DNA of 64,000 nt from Oleiagrimonas sp963821885 (GTDB lineage: Bacteria > Pseudomonadota > Gammaproteobacteria > Xanthomonadales > Rhodanobacteraceae): NCBI GenBank assembly GCA_963821885.1, contig CAWGFN010000001.1, positions 372,001-436,000 of the forward strand, in the 5' to 3' direction. Shown here piece after piece: positions 33,076 to 41,784 of the stretch. Position 1 is the stretch's first letter. Each line of letters opens with the position of its first letter. Both the position numbers and the translations under genes were made by a program. The notes under the pieces are model-generated. The model made no database searches. It had not been told where the DNA came from and worked only from the letters and a program-made list of their open reading frames with translations.

Positions 33076-34809
33076 ATGAACGCGAAATCCTTCCTGTATC
33101 TCCTGCTGACCGCGCTGCTGGTGGCGCTGGCCGGTTGTTCGACCACCACGCCACCACCGGACGCGGCGCGCAAGACGGTCACGCGGGAGGCCGCGCAACC
33201 CATGGCGCCTCGCGAACAGGCCGCCGATGCGGCCGCGCGCATGGCGGTGCCGCCGCCCCCTCCGGCACTGGCCGCCCCGAATCGCGCCTCCATGGCCGCC
33301 AAGTCCGTCAACCTCGGCGGGTACATGCCCGGGTACGTCACGCCGCCGAACCGCGAGAACTACGCGCACTATCGCGACAATCCGGTGCAGGTCGTCGCCG
33401 ACCATCCGGTCTCGACATTCGGCCTGGACGTCGACACCGGCTCCTACACCAACGTGCGCCGCATGATCGAGCACGGCCAGCTGCCGCCCGCCGACGCGGT
33501 GCGCGCCGAGGAATTCATCAACTACTTCGACTACGGCTATGCCCCGCCGGCCCGTCGCGAGACACCGTTCAGCGTCACCACCGAAGTGGCCCCCGCGCCG
33601 TGGAATGCCGCGCGCCAGTTGCTGCTGGTCGGCGTGCAGGGCTACCGCGTGCCGACGCGCGGGATTCCGGCGATCAACCTGGTGTTCCTGGTCGACACCT
33701 CCGGCTCCATGGACGAGGCGGACAAGCTGCCGCTGCTGAAGGCCTCGCTGCGCCAGATCGTGCCGAAGCTGCGCCATCGCGACCGCGTGGCCATCGTCAC
33801 CTATGCCGGCAGCGCCGGCGTCGCCCTGCCCTCCACGCCCGGTGACCGGCACGCGCTGATCCTGTCCGCCATCGACCGCATGCAACCGGGCGGCTCGACC
33901 AACGGCCAGGCCGGCATCGAGCTGGCCTATGCGCTGGCCCGCGAGGGGTTCATCAAGGGCGGCGTGAACCGCGTGATCCTGGCCACCGACGGCGACTTCA
34001 ACGTCGGCCAGACCGGGATCAAGGCCTTGACCGACGAGATCGCCAACCAGCGCCGCAGCGGCGTGGCGCTGAGCACCCTGGGCTTCGGCAGCGGCAACTA
34101 CAACGACGCCATGGCCGTGCGCCTGGCCGATGCCGGCAACGGCAGCCACCACTACATCGACTCGCTGGACGAGGGACGCCGGGTGCTGGTGGACGAGATG
34201 GCCTCGACCCTGTTGACGATCGCCAAGGACGTCAAGGTACAGATCGAGTTCAACCCGGCACGGGTGTCCGAATACCGCCTGATCGGCTACGTGAAGCGCA
34301 AGCTGCGCCGCGAGGATTTCAACAACGACGCCATCGACAGCGGCGATATCGGCGCCGGCGCCAACGTCACCGCGCTGTACGAGATCACCCCGGCCGGCAG
34401 TGCCGCGCCGCGCGTCGATCCACTGCGCTACGCGAACGCCCCCGACGATCGCTCCTCGCACGGACGCGAACTGGCCTGGCTGCGCCTGCGCTACAAGCGG
34501 CCGAGCGAGAACCACAGCCGCCTGATCGAGCGCCCGATCACCGATCGCGACGTGCACCGCCATGCCAGCACGCGCCTGCGCTTTGCCGCCGCGGTCGCCG
34601 CGTTCGCCGACCGCCTGCGCGGCGGCCACAACGTCGACGGCTTTTCGCTGGTCGACATAGGCCGCCTGGCGCAAGGCGCGCGCGGGGCCGATCCGCACGG
34701 ATACCGGGCCGGCTTCGTTCGCCTGGTGGAACTGGCGCAGGGCATGCAGGCCCCGCCCCTGGCCAACGGCGGGGGTGCACGGCGACAGCCAGCCCACGTC
34801 CTCCGCTAA
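33076..34809 (+). CDS. VWA-domain lipoprotein (YfbK-like)
   Basis: A 577-residue predicted lipoprotein with a lipobox LAGC (Cys21) after a hydrophobic signal. A proline-rich low-complexity stretch (residues 25-70) leads to the conserved module TFGLDVDTGSYTNVRRMI...EEFINYFDYGY, then a von Willebrand factor A domain with an intact MIDAS DTSGS (Asp207-Ser211), and a C-terminal conserved domain ending with the VDIGRLAQGARG segment. This architecture (N-terminal VWF domain, VWA, DUF3520) is the YfbK family of unknown function. It is followed after 40 bp by an ECF sigma gene and a membrane protein gene, so a metal-dependent adhesive or scaffold role in envelope sensing is possible. Confidence 0.92.
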   Translation: MNAKSFLYLLLTALLVALAGCSTTTPPPDAARKTVTREAAQPMAPREQAADAAARMAVPPPPPALAAPNRASMAAKSVNLGGYMPGYVTPPNRENYAHYRDNPVQVVADHPVSTFGLDVDTGSYTNVRRMIEHGQLPPADAVRAEEFINYFDYGYAPPARRETPFSVTTEVAPAPWNAARQLLLVGVQGYRVPTRGIPAINLVFLVDTSGSMDEADKLPLLKASLRQIVPKLRHRDRVAIVTYAGSAGVALPSTPGDRHALILSAIDRMQPGGSTNGQAGIELAYALAREGFIKGGVNRVILATDGDFNVGQTGIKALTDEIANQRRSGVALSTLGFGSGNYNDAMAVRLADAGNGSHHYIDSLDEGRRVLVDEMASTLLTIAKDVKVQIEFNPARVSEYRLIGYVKRKLRREDFNNDAIDSGDIGAGANVTALYEITPAGSAAPRVDPLRYANAPDDRSSHGRELAWLRLRYKRPSENHSRLIERPITDRDVHRHASTRLRFAAAVAAFADRLRGGHNVDGFSLVDIGRLAQGARGADPHGYRAGFVRLVELAQGMQAPPLANGGGARRQPAHVLR

Positions 34810-34849
34810 GGCGTGCCGCGTGCTCGCAAATACCGTAATCTCGGCGGTC

Positions 34850-35404
34850 ATGGACGACCGCCGCGACGACGACCACATGCTGATGCTGGCCTATGCCGGC
34901 GGCGATGCCCAGGCCTTCAGGACCCTGTATGAACGGCATCGCGGCGGCCTGTACCGCTTCATCCTGTACCGCGTGCACGCCCGCCACGTCGCCGACGAGC
35001 TGTTCCAGGAAACCTGGAGCCGGGTGATCACGGCACGCAAGCGCTACCGCCCGGACGCCCGCTTTCGCACCTGGCTGTACCAGATCGCGCACAACCTGGT
35101 CGTGGACAGCTACCGGCGCGCACGTCCGCAGGCCACGGGCGAGGAAAACGAACGGATCCTGGCCAGCCAGACGGTCGACGAGAACGAGCAGCCCGACCGC
35201 GTGCTGTCGACCTTCGAGCAACGCCGCCGCCTGCAGCTGGCCCTGGAACGCCTTCCCGACGATCAGCGCAGCGTGTTCCTGCTGCGCATGGAACAGGGAC
35301 TTGGTCTGGAGGAAATCGCCACCATAACGGGATGCGGGCGAGAAACCGCCAAATCGCGCCTTCGCTATGCCCTCAAACGCATTCGCGAGCAACTGAACCC
35401 ATGA
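34850..35404 (+). CDS. ECF-type RNA polymerase sigma factor
   Basis: A 184-residue ECF sigma factor with region 2 (DAQAFRTLYERHRGGLYRFILYRV...ELFQETWSRVITARKRY...RTWLYQIAHNLVVDSYRR) and region 4 (LERLPDDQRSVFLLRMEQGLGLEEIATITGCGRETAKSRLRYALKRI in parts). ATG 34850 is preferred since it begins just before the first helix and leaves a 40-bp gap to the VWA gene; an earlier GTG at 34820 or ATG at 34775 (overlapping vwa) would add unconserved residues. It overlaps the next gene by 4 nt. Similar sigma factors are commonly found beside VWA lipoprotein genes in Xanthomonadales, so the three genes are likely one regulatory unit. Confidence 0.93.
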   Translation: MDDRRDDDHMLMLAYAGGDAQAFRTLYERHRGGLYRFILYRVHARHVADELFQETWSRVITARKRYRPDARFRTWLYQIAHNLVVDSYRRARPQATGEENERILASQTVDENEQPDRVLSTFEQRRRLQLALERLPDDQRSVFLLRMEQGLGLEEIATITGCGRETAKSRLRYALKRIREQLNP

Positions 35405-36063
35405 ATACGCCCACGCCACCGGATGCCGAGCCGACGCTGGATCGCGACGAACGCGAGCTGGCGGCCCTGTATCGGCACTTGCCCGCGGTCGAGCCCGACG
35501 CCGCGCTGGATGCACGCATCCTGGGCCAGGCCGAGAAGGCTCTGGAACGCAGGCGCCCGCGCGCCTATCGGTTGCTCGCCGGGTTCGGCGGCTTCGCCAC
35601 CCTGGTGATGGCCGCCGGCCTGACCTGGCACATCTACGGCCAGGGCCCCGGCCGCGCCCCCGGCGCCACCGGACCCGCCGTCGCCCGCAAGGCGACCGAC
35701 GCCAGCGTGGCACCCGCCGGCAGTCGCGTGGTGCACGTGCGACTGCTTCCCCAGCCCGCGGAACATGCCAACGAAGCCGCCGAGAAATGGGGCGCGCCCA
35801 CGTCGGCGGCCGCGGACCGCGCCGGCAACCTGGGTGGTTTCGCGGCACCGCCACCGCCGCCCCTGGCGAGCAAGCCGGCGAGCGCGCAGGCGGTCGACAG
35901 CGCGGCGTTCCTGATCGCCCAGGCTCGCCAGGCCCTGGCCGACGAGGACGAGGCACGGGCGCGCTCGCTGGTCCACCAGTTGCTGACGCGCCATCCCGAC
36001 ACGAAGCTGCCGTCCGACCTGGCACGCCTGAAGCCACCCGGCGAATCCACGGGGAAGCCGTGA
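35401..36063 (+). CDS. Single-pass membrane protein, probable anti-sigma factor
   Basis: A 220-residue protein with a charged cytoplasmic N-terminus (residues 1-55), one hydrophobic helix (57-76) and a proline/alanine-rich periplasmic part ending in a helical segment (DSAAFLIAQARQALADEDEARARSLVHQL in parts). No zinc-binding anti-sigma motif is seen and I recognise no named family. It is coupled by ATGA to the ECF sigma gene, and its one-helix topology fits an anti-sigma factor. The C-terminal helix pair resembles a tetratricopeptide-like half repeat. Its stop is overlapped by the GTG start of the next gene, so it also couples to yigZ. Confidence 0.75.
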   Translation: MNTPTPPDAEPTLDRDERELAALYRHLPAVEPDAALDARILGQAEKALERRRPRAYRLLAGFGGFATLVMAAGLTWHIYGQGPGRAPGATGPAVARKATDASVAPAGSRVVHVRLLPQPAEHANEAAEKWGAPTSAAADRAGNLGGFAAPPPPPLASKPASAQAVDSAAFLIAQARQALADEDEARARSLVHQLLTRHPDTKLPSDLARLKPPGESTGKP

Positions 36064-36674
36064 GCGCATCGCATACGCTGCAAGGCGCATCCCGGCACGA
36101 GGATCACATCCGCAAGAGCCACTTCCTGGCGCAGGCCGCGCCGGTGGCCGACGTGCGCGCGGCCATGGACTTCATCGCCGGGGTGTCCGACGCCTCGGCC
36201 AATCACAACTGCTGGGCCTACCGGATCGGCCAGGACTACCGTTTCAACGACGACGGCGAACCCGGCGGCAGCGCCGGCAAGCCGATCCTGCAGGCCATCG
36301 AGGGGCAGGACCTGGACCGCGTCGCCGTGGTCGTGACGCGCTGGTTCGGCGGCATCAAGCTGGGCGTGGGTGGCCTGATCCGGGCCTATGGCGGCACCGC
36401 GGCCGAATGCCTGCGCCGCGCGGACCGCGAGCCGATCATCGAGCTCGCCCAGGTGCGCTTCGCACTGGGTTATGCCGAACTGCCGCTGCTCAAGGCACGC
36501 GTCCAGGACTGGCCCCTGCAGCTCGACGACGAACAGTTCGGCGCCGAGACCGTCTCGGTGCAGGCTTCCGTCGCCCAATCTCACCTGGCCACGCTGGAAC
36601 GCCTGCTGGCCGACCTCACCCGCGGCGCGGCCACGCTGCAACGCATCGACAAGGACGACACGGACCACCCATGA
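36060..36674 (+). CDS. yigZ: IMPACT/YigZ-family protein
   Basis: A 204-residue protein of the IMPACT (UPF0029) family. The signature YRIGQDYRFNDDGEPGGSAGKPIL is at residues 55-80 in two parts, followed by VVVTRWFGGIKLGVGGLIRAYGG and a DUF1949-type C-terminal ferredoxin-like domain. Bacterial YigZ has been linked to translation and nucleic-acid or ribosome binding, but no reaction is established. The start is GTG at 36060, which overlaps the previous stop codon; the first good ATG would remove the conserved SRHEDHIRKSHF segment. It overlaps the ABC transporter gene by 4 nt. Confidence 0.92.
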   Translation: MSASHTLQGASRHEDHIRKSHFLAQAAPVADVRAAMDFIAGVSDASANHNCWAYRIGQDYRFNDDGEPGGSAGKPILQAIEGQDLDRVAVVVTRWFGGIKLGVGGLIRAYGGTAAECLRRADREPIIELAQVRFALGYAELPLLKARVQDWPLQLDDEQFGAETVSVQASVAQSHLATLERLLADLTRGAATLQRIDKDDTDHP

Positions 36675-38449
36675 GCCACTCCCGCGAAACGACGAACGGC
36701 AGCGACAAGCGACCCGGCATCGGCGCCCTGCGCCGCCTGTGGCCGTTCATGCGCCCGCACTGGAAGCTGGCCCTGGGCTGGCTGGTGTTCCTGGGCCTGT
36801 CCTCGGGCTCCAACCTGGTGCTGCCGGTGGCCGTGCGGCTGATGATCAACCACGGCTTCGCCGGCACCGACCCGCACGTGATCAACCGCACCTTCATCGG
36901 CCTGTTCGCGGTGGCGCTGGTGATCGCCCTGGCCACGGCGGGGCGCTTCTACTGCATCAGCCTGCTCGGCGAGCGTTCCCTGGCCACGCTGCGCAACCGC
37001 CTGTACGACCACCTGATCCGGCTGGACCTCGGCTTCTTCGAGAAGTCGCGCATCGGCGAGCTGATCTCGCGCCTGGGCACCGACACCGAGCTGGTGCAGA
37101 CCCTGGTCGGCTCGGGCATCTCGGTGGCGCTGCGCTCGGTGGTCATGCTGGCCGGCGCCACGGTGATGATGATCGTCACCAGCCCTCGCCTGGCCGGCTT
37201 CACCGCGCTGGTGATCCCCGCCGTGATGCTGCCGATCCTGATCTTCGGACGGCGGGTGCGCAAGTTCTCGCGCAACAGCCAGGACCGCCTTGCCGACGCC
37301 GCGGCGGTCGCCAACGAGACCCTCAACGCGGCCCAGGCGGTCAAGTCCTACAACCGCGAGGACACCGAGAGCGCGCGCTACGCCGCGGCCATCCGCAAGG
37401 CGCTGTCCACGGCGCGCCAGCGCATCGGCATGCGCGCCATGCTCACCGCCGCGGTGATCACCCTGGTGTTCGGCGCCATCACCCTGGTGCTGTGGGCCGG
37501 TGCCCGCGACGTGCTGGCGGGCCAGCTCAATGCCGGCATCCTCGGCCAGTTCGTGCTGTACGCGATCTTCGCCGCCGGCTCGGTCGGCTCGGTCAGCGGC
37601 GTATGGGGCGAGGTCATGCGCGCATCCGGCGCCATGGAGCGCATCGGCGAGCTGTTCGACGAAACCCCCGAGGTGCGTTCGCCCGAGCATCCCGTGGCCC
37701 TGCCCGGCCGCGCGCGGGGCGACCTGCGCTTCGAGCAGGTGCAGTTCCGCTACCCCACCCGCCCGGACACCATTGCCCTGGACGACTTCGACCTGCACGT
37801 GTCGCCGGGCGAGACCGTGGCCCTGGTCGGCCCGTCCGGCGCCGGCAAGAGCACGGTCCTGGCCCTGCTGCTGCGCTTCTACGATCCGCAGCAGGGACGC
37901 ATCACGCTGGACGGCACGGACTTGCGCGCACTGGCCGTGCCCGAGGCCCGCGGCGCCTTCGCCCTGGTGCCGCAGGAGACCGTGATCTTCGGCGGCAGCG
38001 CGGCGCAGAACATCCGCTTCGGACGCACCGATGCCGACGACGACGCCGTGCGCCAGGCCGCCATCGCGGCCGAGGCCGACGGCTTCATCAGCGCGCTGGA
38101 GGACGGCTACGACACCGAGCTGGGCGAGCGCGGCGTGCGCCTGTCCGGCGGCCAGCGCCAGCGCATCGCGATCGCCCGCGCGATCCTTCGCGACGCGCCG
38201 GTGCTGTTGCTGGACGAGGCCACCTCGGCACTGGACGCGCAATCGGAAGCCGCCATCCAGCACGCACTGGAACACCTGGAAAAGGGCCGCACCACCCTGG
38301 TCATCGCCCATCGCCTGGCGACGGTCCAGCGGGCCGACCGCATCGTGGTGATGGACGGCGGGCGCATCATCGCCCAGGGCACCCACGAAAGCCTGCTGCG
38401 CGAGGGCGGCCTGTACGCCGAGCTGGCCCGACTGCAGTTCGTGGCCTGA
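36671..38449 (+). CDS. ABC half-transporter (exporter type, fused membrane and ATPase domains)
   Basis: A 592-residue type IV ABC exporter half-molecule. A six-helix membrane domain (residues 20-330, LGFFEKSRIGELISRLGTDTE marks the intracellular loop) is fused to an ATPase with Walker A GPSGAGKS from residue 387, Q loop LVPQETVIFGGS, signature LSGGQRQR, Walker B VLLLDEATSAL and the switch His in IAHRLATV. It resembles MsbA/LmrA-like lipid or multidrug exporters and works as a homodimer. MsbA itself is usually next to lpxK, which is absent here, so a general or envelope-lipid exporter is more likely. Translation is coupled to yigZ. Confidence 0.93.
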   Translation: MSHSRETTNGSDKRPGIGALRRLWPFMRPHWKLALGWLVFLGLSSGSNLVLPVAVRLMINHGFAGTDPHVINRTFIGLFAVALVIALATAGRFYCISLLGERSLATLRNRLYDHLIRLDLGFFEKSRIGELISRLGTDTELVQTLVGSGISVALRSVVMLAGATVMMIVTSPRLAGFTALVIPAVMLPILIFGRRVRKFSRNSQDRLADAAAVANETLNAAQAVKSYNREDTESARYAAAIRKALSTARQRIGMRAMLTAAVITLVFGAITLVLWAGARDVLAGQLNAGILGQFVLYAIFAAGSVGSVSGVWGEVMRASGAMERIGELFDETPEVRSPEHPVALPGRARGDLRFEQVQFRYPTRPDTIALDDFDLHVSPGETVALVGPSGAGKSTVLALLLRFYDPQQGRITLDGTDLRALAVPEARGAFALVPQETVIFGGSAAQNIRFGRTDADDDAVRQAAIAAEADGFISALEDGYDTELGERGVRLSGGQRQRIAIARAILRDAPVLLLDEATSALDAQSEAAIQHALEHLEKGRTTLVIAHRLATVQRADRIVVMDGGRIIAQGTHESLLREGGLYAELARLQFVA

Positions 38450-38468
38450 TGCCTATCGGAATGCGGGC

Positions 38469-38498
38469 ATAAAAAAACCCCGCGTCGCCGCGGGGTTT
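38469..38498. terminator. Intrinsic terminator shared by the ABC transporter and cspA
   Basis: AAACCCCGCG-TCGC-CGCGGGGTTT (38475-38498) with an A7 run on its left. On the minus strand this gives hairpin plus T run, a textbook terminator for cspA; on the plus strand the short GGGGTTT end would stop the ABC transporter transcript. Confidence 0.85.
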
Positions 38499-38524
38499 CA
38501 GAATGCTTGTGGTTATCAGTGCGG

Positions 38525-38728
38525 TCAGGCCGCAGTGACGCCGGACGCCTGTGCGCCCTTAGGCCCTTCCACCACTTCGAAGCTGACTCGCTGGCCTTCC
38601 TTCAGGCTGCGGAAGCCTTCGGAAGCGATCGCCGAATAATGGACGAAAACGTCCTCCCCACCGTCCTCGGGCGCGATAAAGCCGAAGCCCTTGGCATCAT
38701 TGAACCATTTCACCGTACCAAAACGCAT
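38525..38728 (-). CDS. Cold-shock domain protein
   Basis: A 67-residue CspA-family RNA chaperone. RNP1 (KGFGFIAPEDG) and RNP2 (DVFVHYSAI) are intact, so it should bind single-stranded RNA/DNA and melt secondary structure. The start at 38728 (MRFGTVKWFN) has GAGAGG upstream; longer in-frame extension is not conserved. A 165-bp gap separates it from mtnP upstream, with a candidate promoter near 38806-38835, giving a leader of about 70 nt. Whether it is cold-inducible cannot be told. Confidence 0.97.
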   Translation of the reverse strand: MRFGTVKWFNDAKGFGFIAPEDGGEDVFVHYSAIASEGFRSLKEGQRVSFEVVEGPKGAQASGVTAA

Positions 38729-38805
38729 TGCTCGAACCTCTCGATTGATCTGGAAGCGCCATGTCCCACGTATCCCCCTGGTACGCCCCTGACACGGCAC
38801 AGCGA

Positions 38806-38835
38806 AGTATCACCACGTTTTTGTACCTGGCGCAA
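38806..38835 (-). promoter_or_regulatory. Candidate sigma-70 promoter of cspA
   Basis: On the minus strand TTGCGC (38835-38830) and GATACT (38811-38806) stand 18 bp apart upstream of cspA. Each box matches four of six consensus bases. The surrounding gap is AT-rich for this genome. Other placements are possible. Confidence 0.35.
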
Positions 38836-38893
38836 GTCGGAAAAATGGAAATAACCGCCGGCGTCATGCGGAAATAATCCAAACTCGCGATTT

Positions 38894-39649
38894 TCATGCC
38901 ATTCGGGGTAATGCGGCCAGGATATTGGGCACGTGCGCGGTGGCCGCCTCCAGATGCGCGAAAATCTCCTCCAGCGAGATTTCCTTCTGGTCGCCGCAAC
39001 CCGCGGCCCAGTTCGCCACCAGTGCCAGGCAGGCGTACGGCAGTTGCGCCTCGCGCGCCAGGACCGCCTCGGGCATGCCGGTCATGCCGACCAGGTCGCA
39101 ACCATCGCGTCGCATGCGCTCGATCTCCGCGCGTGTCTCCAGGCGCGGGCCCTGGGTGGCGCCGTAGCAGCCGCCATCGACCATCGCGATGCCGGCCTCG
39201 GCCCCGGCCCGCAGCAGCGCCCGACGCAGGCTTTCCGTGTAAGGCTCGCTGAAATCCACATGCTCGACCTTGGCGCCCGCCATGTCGCAGAAGCTGGCCA
39301 GCCGGCCGTGGGTGTAGTCGATGATCTGCTCCGGCACGGCCACCACGCGCGGCCCCATGTCGGCGCGGATGCCGCCGACCGCGTTGACGCCGATCACCGC
39401 ACGCGCGCCGAGCTGCCTGAGGGCATCGATGTTGGCCCGGTAATTGACCCGGTGCGGAGCCAGTGAATGGTCCTCGCCGTGGCGCGCGATAAACGCCAGG
39501 CGGTGACCGTGAAATCGGCCGCTAACCACCTCCGAGGACGGTTCGCCATAGGGCGTGTCGACACGCTCGCGGCGCACGTCTTGCAGTCCCGGGAGGCGAT
39601 ACAGGCCGGTGCCGCCGATAACGGCGTAATCGATGCTTGCGTCATTCAT
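38894..39649 (-). CDS. mtnP: S-methyl-5'-thioinosine (or thioadenosine) phosphorylase
   Basis: A 251-residue purine nucleoside phosphorylase-fold enzyme. Family segments are VIGGTGLYRLPGL, the phosphate site RHGEDHSLAPHRVNYRANI in parts, GVNAVGGIR, and CYGATQGPRLETRAEIE followed by GCDLVGMTGMPEAVLAREA. In Pseudomonas and relatives this type prefers methylthioinosine over methylthioadenosine; Asn/Asp identity at the base pocket would decide, and I assign MTIP mainly from the short length and the adjacent hpt. It releases hypoxanthine and methylthioribose-1-phosphate from the product of polyamine/AHL synthesis. hpt lies 22 bp upstream in the same operon. Confidence 0.9.
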   Translation of the reverse strand: MNDASIDYAVIGGTGLYRLPGLQDVRRERVDTPYGEPSSEVVSGRFHGHRLAFIARHGEDHSLAPHRVNYRANIDALRQLGARAVIGVNAVGGIRADMGPRVVAVPEQIIDYTHGRLASFCDMAGAKVEHVDFSEPYTESLRRALLRAGAEAGIAMVDGGCYGATQGPRLETRAEIERMRRDGCDLVGMTGMPEAVLAREAQLPYACLALVANWAAGCGDQKEISLEEIFAHLEAATAHVPNILAALPRMA

Positions 39650-39671
39650 GCCAGGGGTTTCCGGTCGATAA

Positions 39672-40235
39672 TCAATGCGCGGTGGACAGGGCGCGAATCT
39701 CGGGCAGGTTGCGCCCCTGTTCGTGATAATCCATGCCGAATCCGAACACGTAGCGATCGGGTACGTCCACACCGTTGAAATCGGCCTCGGTCCCCGCCAA
39801 CGCGCGGTCATGGCGCTTGGTGCACAGCGTCGCCAGCCACACGCGCCGCGCGCCCATCCCCAGGCAGGCATCGCGCACCTCGGCCAGGGTGCGGCCCTCG
39901 TCGAGGATGTCGTCGACCAGCAGTACCGTGCGACCGGTCATGTCGATCTTCGGCTGGCGCAGCCACTTGAGCGAGGCGCCCTGGGTGGCGCCGTGATATC
40001 GCGTGGCGTGCACGTAATCCATGTCCAGGTCGGTGCGCATGGCCAGCGCCAGCTGGCCGGCGAAGATCATGCCGCCCTGCATGACGGTGAGGAACAGCGG
40101 CCGTTCGCCATCCAGCGCGGCGTCGATGCTCGCGGCCATGGCCTCGATGGTCCGCTGCAGGGTCGCGCGATCGAACAATACGTCCGAATCGCGCATGGCC
40201 TCGTCGAGCGAGGGCGCTCGGGTGTCGCCGGTCAT
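39672..40235 (-). CDS. hpt: Hypoxanthine-guanine phosphoribosyltransferase
   Basis: A 187-residue purine salvage enzyme converting hypoxanthine or guanine with PRPP to IMP or GMP. The PRPP-binding signature VLLVDDILDEGRTL is at residues 104-117, and FGFGMDYHEQGRNLPEI near the C-terminus is the base-binding segment. Its ATG overlaps the stop of nagZ by 4 nt and mtnP follows 22 bp later, so hypoxanthine released by MtnP can be reused directly. The length is typical. Confidence 0.95.
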   Translation of the reverse strand: MTGDTRAPSLDEAMRDSDVLFDRATLQRTIEAMAASIDAALDGERPLFLTVMQGGMIFAGQLALAMRTDLDMDYVHATRYHGATQGASLKWLRQPKIDMTGRTVLLVDDILDEGRTLAEVRDACLGMGARRVWLATLCTKRHDRALAGTEADFNGVDVPDRYVFGFGMDYHEQGRNLPEIRALSTAH

Positions 40236-41257
40236 GTCCGGATCTCCTCGTGGTGCAGCGCGTCCAGGCGCGCGATGAAGGTGTCGCGTTGCGGGTTGTC
40301 GATCAGTCCCTGCCAGCTGCTGGCCACGGCGCCGCGCAGGGTCGACACGCGCCCGGCATCGCAGGGCGGCAACTGCAGGCGCGCGGCCGCCTCGAGCGCC
40401 GCATCGACGGCCTCCGGCTGGCAGGCCAGGATCAGGTCGCAGCCGGCCTGCGCATGGGCCGCCACGCGCGCGCCGATGTCGCCGGACTGGCCGGCGCCCG
40501 CCATGCTGATGTCGTCACTGAACACCAGGCCGCGGAAATCCATCTCGCCGCGCAGGATGTCGCCGATCCATGTCCGGGACTGACTGGCCGGAAGGTCGTC
40601 GACCCGCGGGTAGACGACGTGCGCCATCATCACCGCCTCCACGCCCAGGGCGATGCATTCGGCGAAGGGCAGCAGGTCCTGCTCGCGGATCGTCTCCAGG
40701 TCGCGTGCATCGATGGCCGTCTCCAGGTGGGTGTCCTCGACGATGCTGCCATGCCCCGGGAAATGCTTGAGCGTGGCCGCCATGCCGGCCATGTGCATGC
40801 CGCGCACGTAGGCATCGGCGAGTTCGGCCACGACCTCGGGATCGGCATGCAGCGCGCGCGTGCCGATCACCCGGCTGCCGCGACCGAGGTCGACCACCGG
40901 CGCGAAACTGATGTCGACATCGACCGCGCGCAATTCGCTGGCCATGACCCAGGCGTGTTCCTCGGCCAGCGCGCAGGCGCGTGCCGCATCGCGATCGTGC
41001 AGCATCCCCAGCGCGGCCAGCGGCGGCAGGCGGGTGAAGCCTTCGCGAAAGCGCTGCACCACGCCGCCCTCCTGGTCGACCGCGACCACGAAGCCCGCGC
41101 CGCCGCGTACCTCGCGGATGTCGGCGATCAGGTCCTGGACCTGCTCGCGCGAGGTGAAATTGCGCTTGAACAGCACCACGCCGCTCACCAGTGGCGTGCG
41201 CAGCTGGTCGCGTTCACGCTCGCTCAGCGTGGTCGTGGATGTGCCGATCAGCAGCAT
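40232..41257 (-). CDS. nagZ: Beta-N-acetylhexosaminidase (peptidoglycan recycling)
   Basis: A 341-residue GH3 glycosidase that removes GlcNAc from muropeptide disaccharides in the cytoplasm; its product anhydro-MurNAc-peptide also signals AmpC-type beta-lactamase induction. Signatures are SGVVLFKRNF, VDQEGGVVQRF, SFAPVVDLGRGSRVIGTR and KHFPGHGS (Lys164 onward), and the probable nucleophile Asp in FSDDISMAG. The start at 41257 overlaps the CYTH stop by one base (TGATG). It overlaps hpt by 4 nt at the other end. Confidence 0.96.
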   Translation of the reverse strand: MLLIGTSTTTLSERERDQLRTPLVSGVVLFKRNFTSREQVQDLIADIREVRGGAGFVVAVDQEGGVVQRFREGFTRLPPLAALGMLHDRDAARACALAEEHAWVMASELRAVDVDISFAPVVDLGRGSRVIGTRALHADPEVVAELADAYVRGMHMAGMAATLKHFPGHGSIVEDTHLETAIDARDLETIREQDLLPFAECIALGVEAVMMAHVVYPRVDDLPASQSRTWIGDILRGEMDFRGLVFSDDISMAGAGQSGDIGARVAAHAQAGCDLILACQPEAVDAALEAAARLQLPPCDAGRVSTLRGAVASSWQGLIDNPQRDTFIARLDALHHEEIRT

Positions 41258-41775
41258 CAGGTCGCCTCGTTGCCCGCGCGCTCGGACGCCGTCCACTGCG
41301 CGTAGGGGTGCGTGATCAGATGGACATTGTAGTAGCGCGGCTGGTCGCTGACCTCGCGGCCGAGCCAGGATGGTCGCGGAAACATCGCGTCCACGGTCGG
41401 CAGTTCCAGCTCGGCGACCAGCAGACCCCGGTTATCGCCGAGGAATTCGTCGACCTCGAAGGCATGCCCTTCGACCTCGACGATGTGGCGCACCTTGGAC
41501 ACGCGGCCCCGGCACAGCTCGGCGAGCATGGCGCGGGCGTCGTCCAGTGGCAAGGGATACTCGAACTCGCTGCGCTCGATGCCCTGTCGGGCGGACTTCA
41601 CATTGAGCCAAGCCGCGTCGCCGGCGATGCGCACGCGCACCGAGCAGCGCGCATGGCCGGCCTGCAGCGCCGCGGCATCGACCAGATAGCCCTGCTCCAT
41701 GCGCTGGCTGCGAGTGATGCGCTCGCGCCAGCTGTCGTCGGCGAGCAGGAACTTGCGTTCGATCTCGATGCCCAT
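41257..41775 (-). CDS. CYTH-domain protein (inorganic triphosphatase-like)
   Basis: A 172-residue single CYTH domain with the defining EIERKF at residues 4-9, alternating charged strands (SVRVRI, LNVKSA, EFEYPL) and VEVDEF-type segments (FEVDEFLGDNRGLLVAELEL in parts) that line the triphosphate tunnel. Stand-alone bacterial CYTH proteins are mostly Mg-dependent inorganic tripolyphosphatases; a class IV adenylate cyclase is less likely. It lies 9 bp from rlmD upstream and overlaps nagZ by 1 nt downstream, within a minus-strand operon. Confidence 0.92.
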   Translation of the reverse strand: MGIEIERKFLLADDSWRERITRSQRMEQGYLVDAAALQAGHARCSVRVRIAGDAAWLNVKSARQGIERSEFEYPLPLDDARAMLAELCRGRVSKVRHIVEVEGHAFEVDEFLGDNRGLLVAELELPTVDAMFPRPSWLGREVSDQPRYYNVHLITHPYAQWTASERAGNEAT

Positions 41776-41784
41776 GCGGCCAGC

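Noticed and set aside
29824..34878. A 1684-codon minus-strand open frame
   Set aside because: It is antisense to the acetolactate synthase-like, aldehyde dehydrogenase and VWA genes. Long antisense frames are expected in GC-rich DNA, and its translation is low-complexity His/Arg/Val-rich with no recognisable domain.
36671..38449. Calling the ABC transporter msbA
   Set aside because: The domain layout fits, but lpxK is absent and the neighbours (yigZ, cspA) give no support for lipid A transport, so only the general class is stated.
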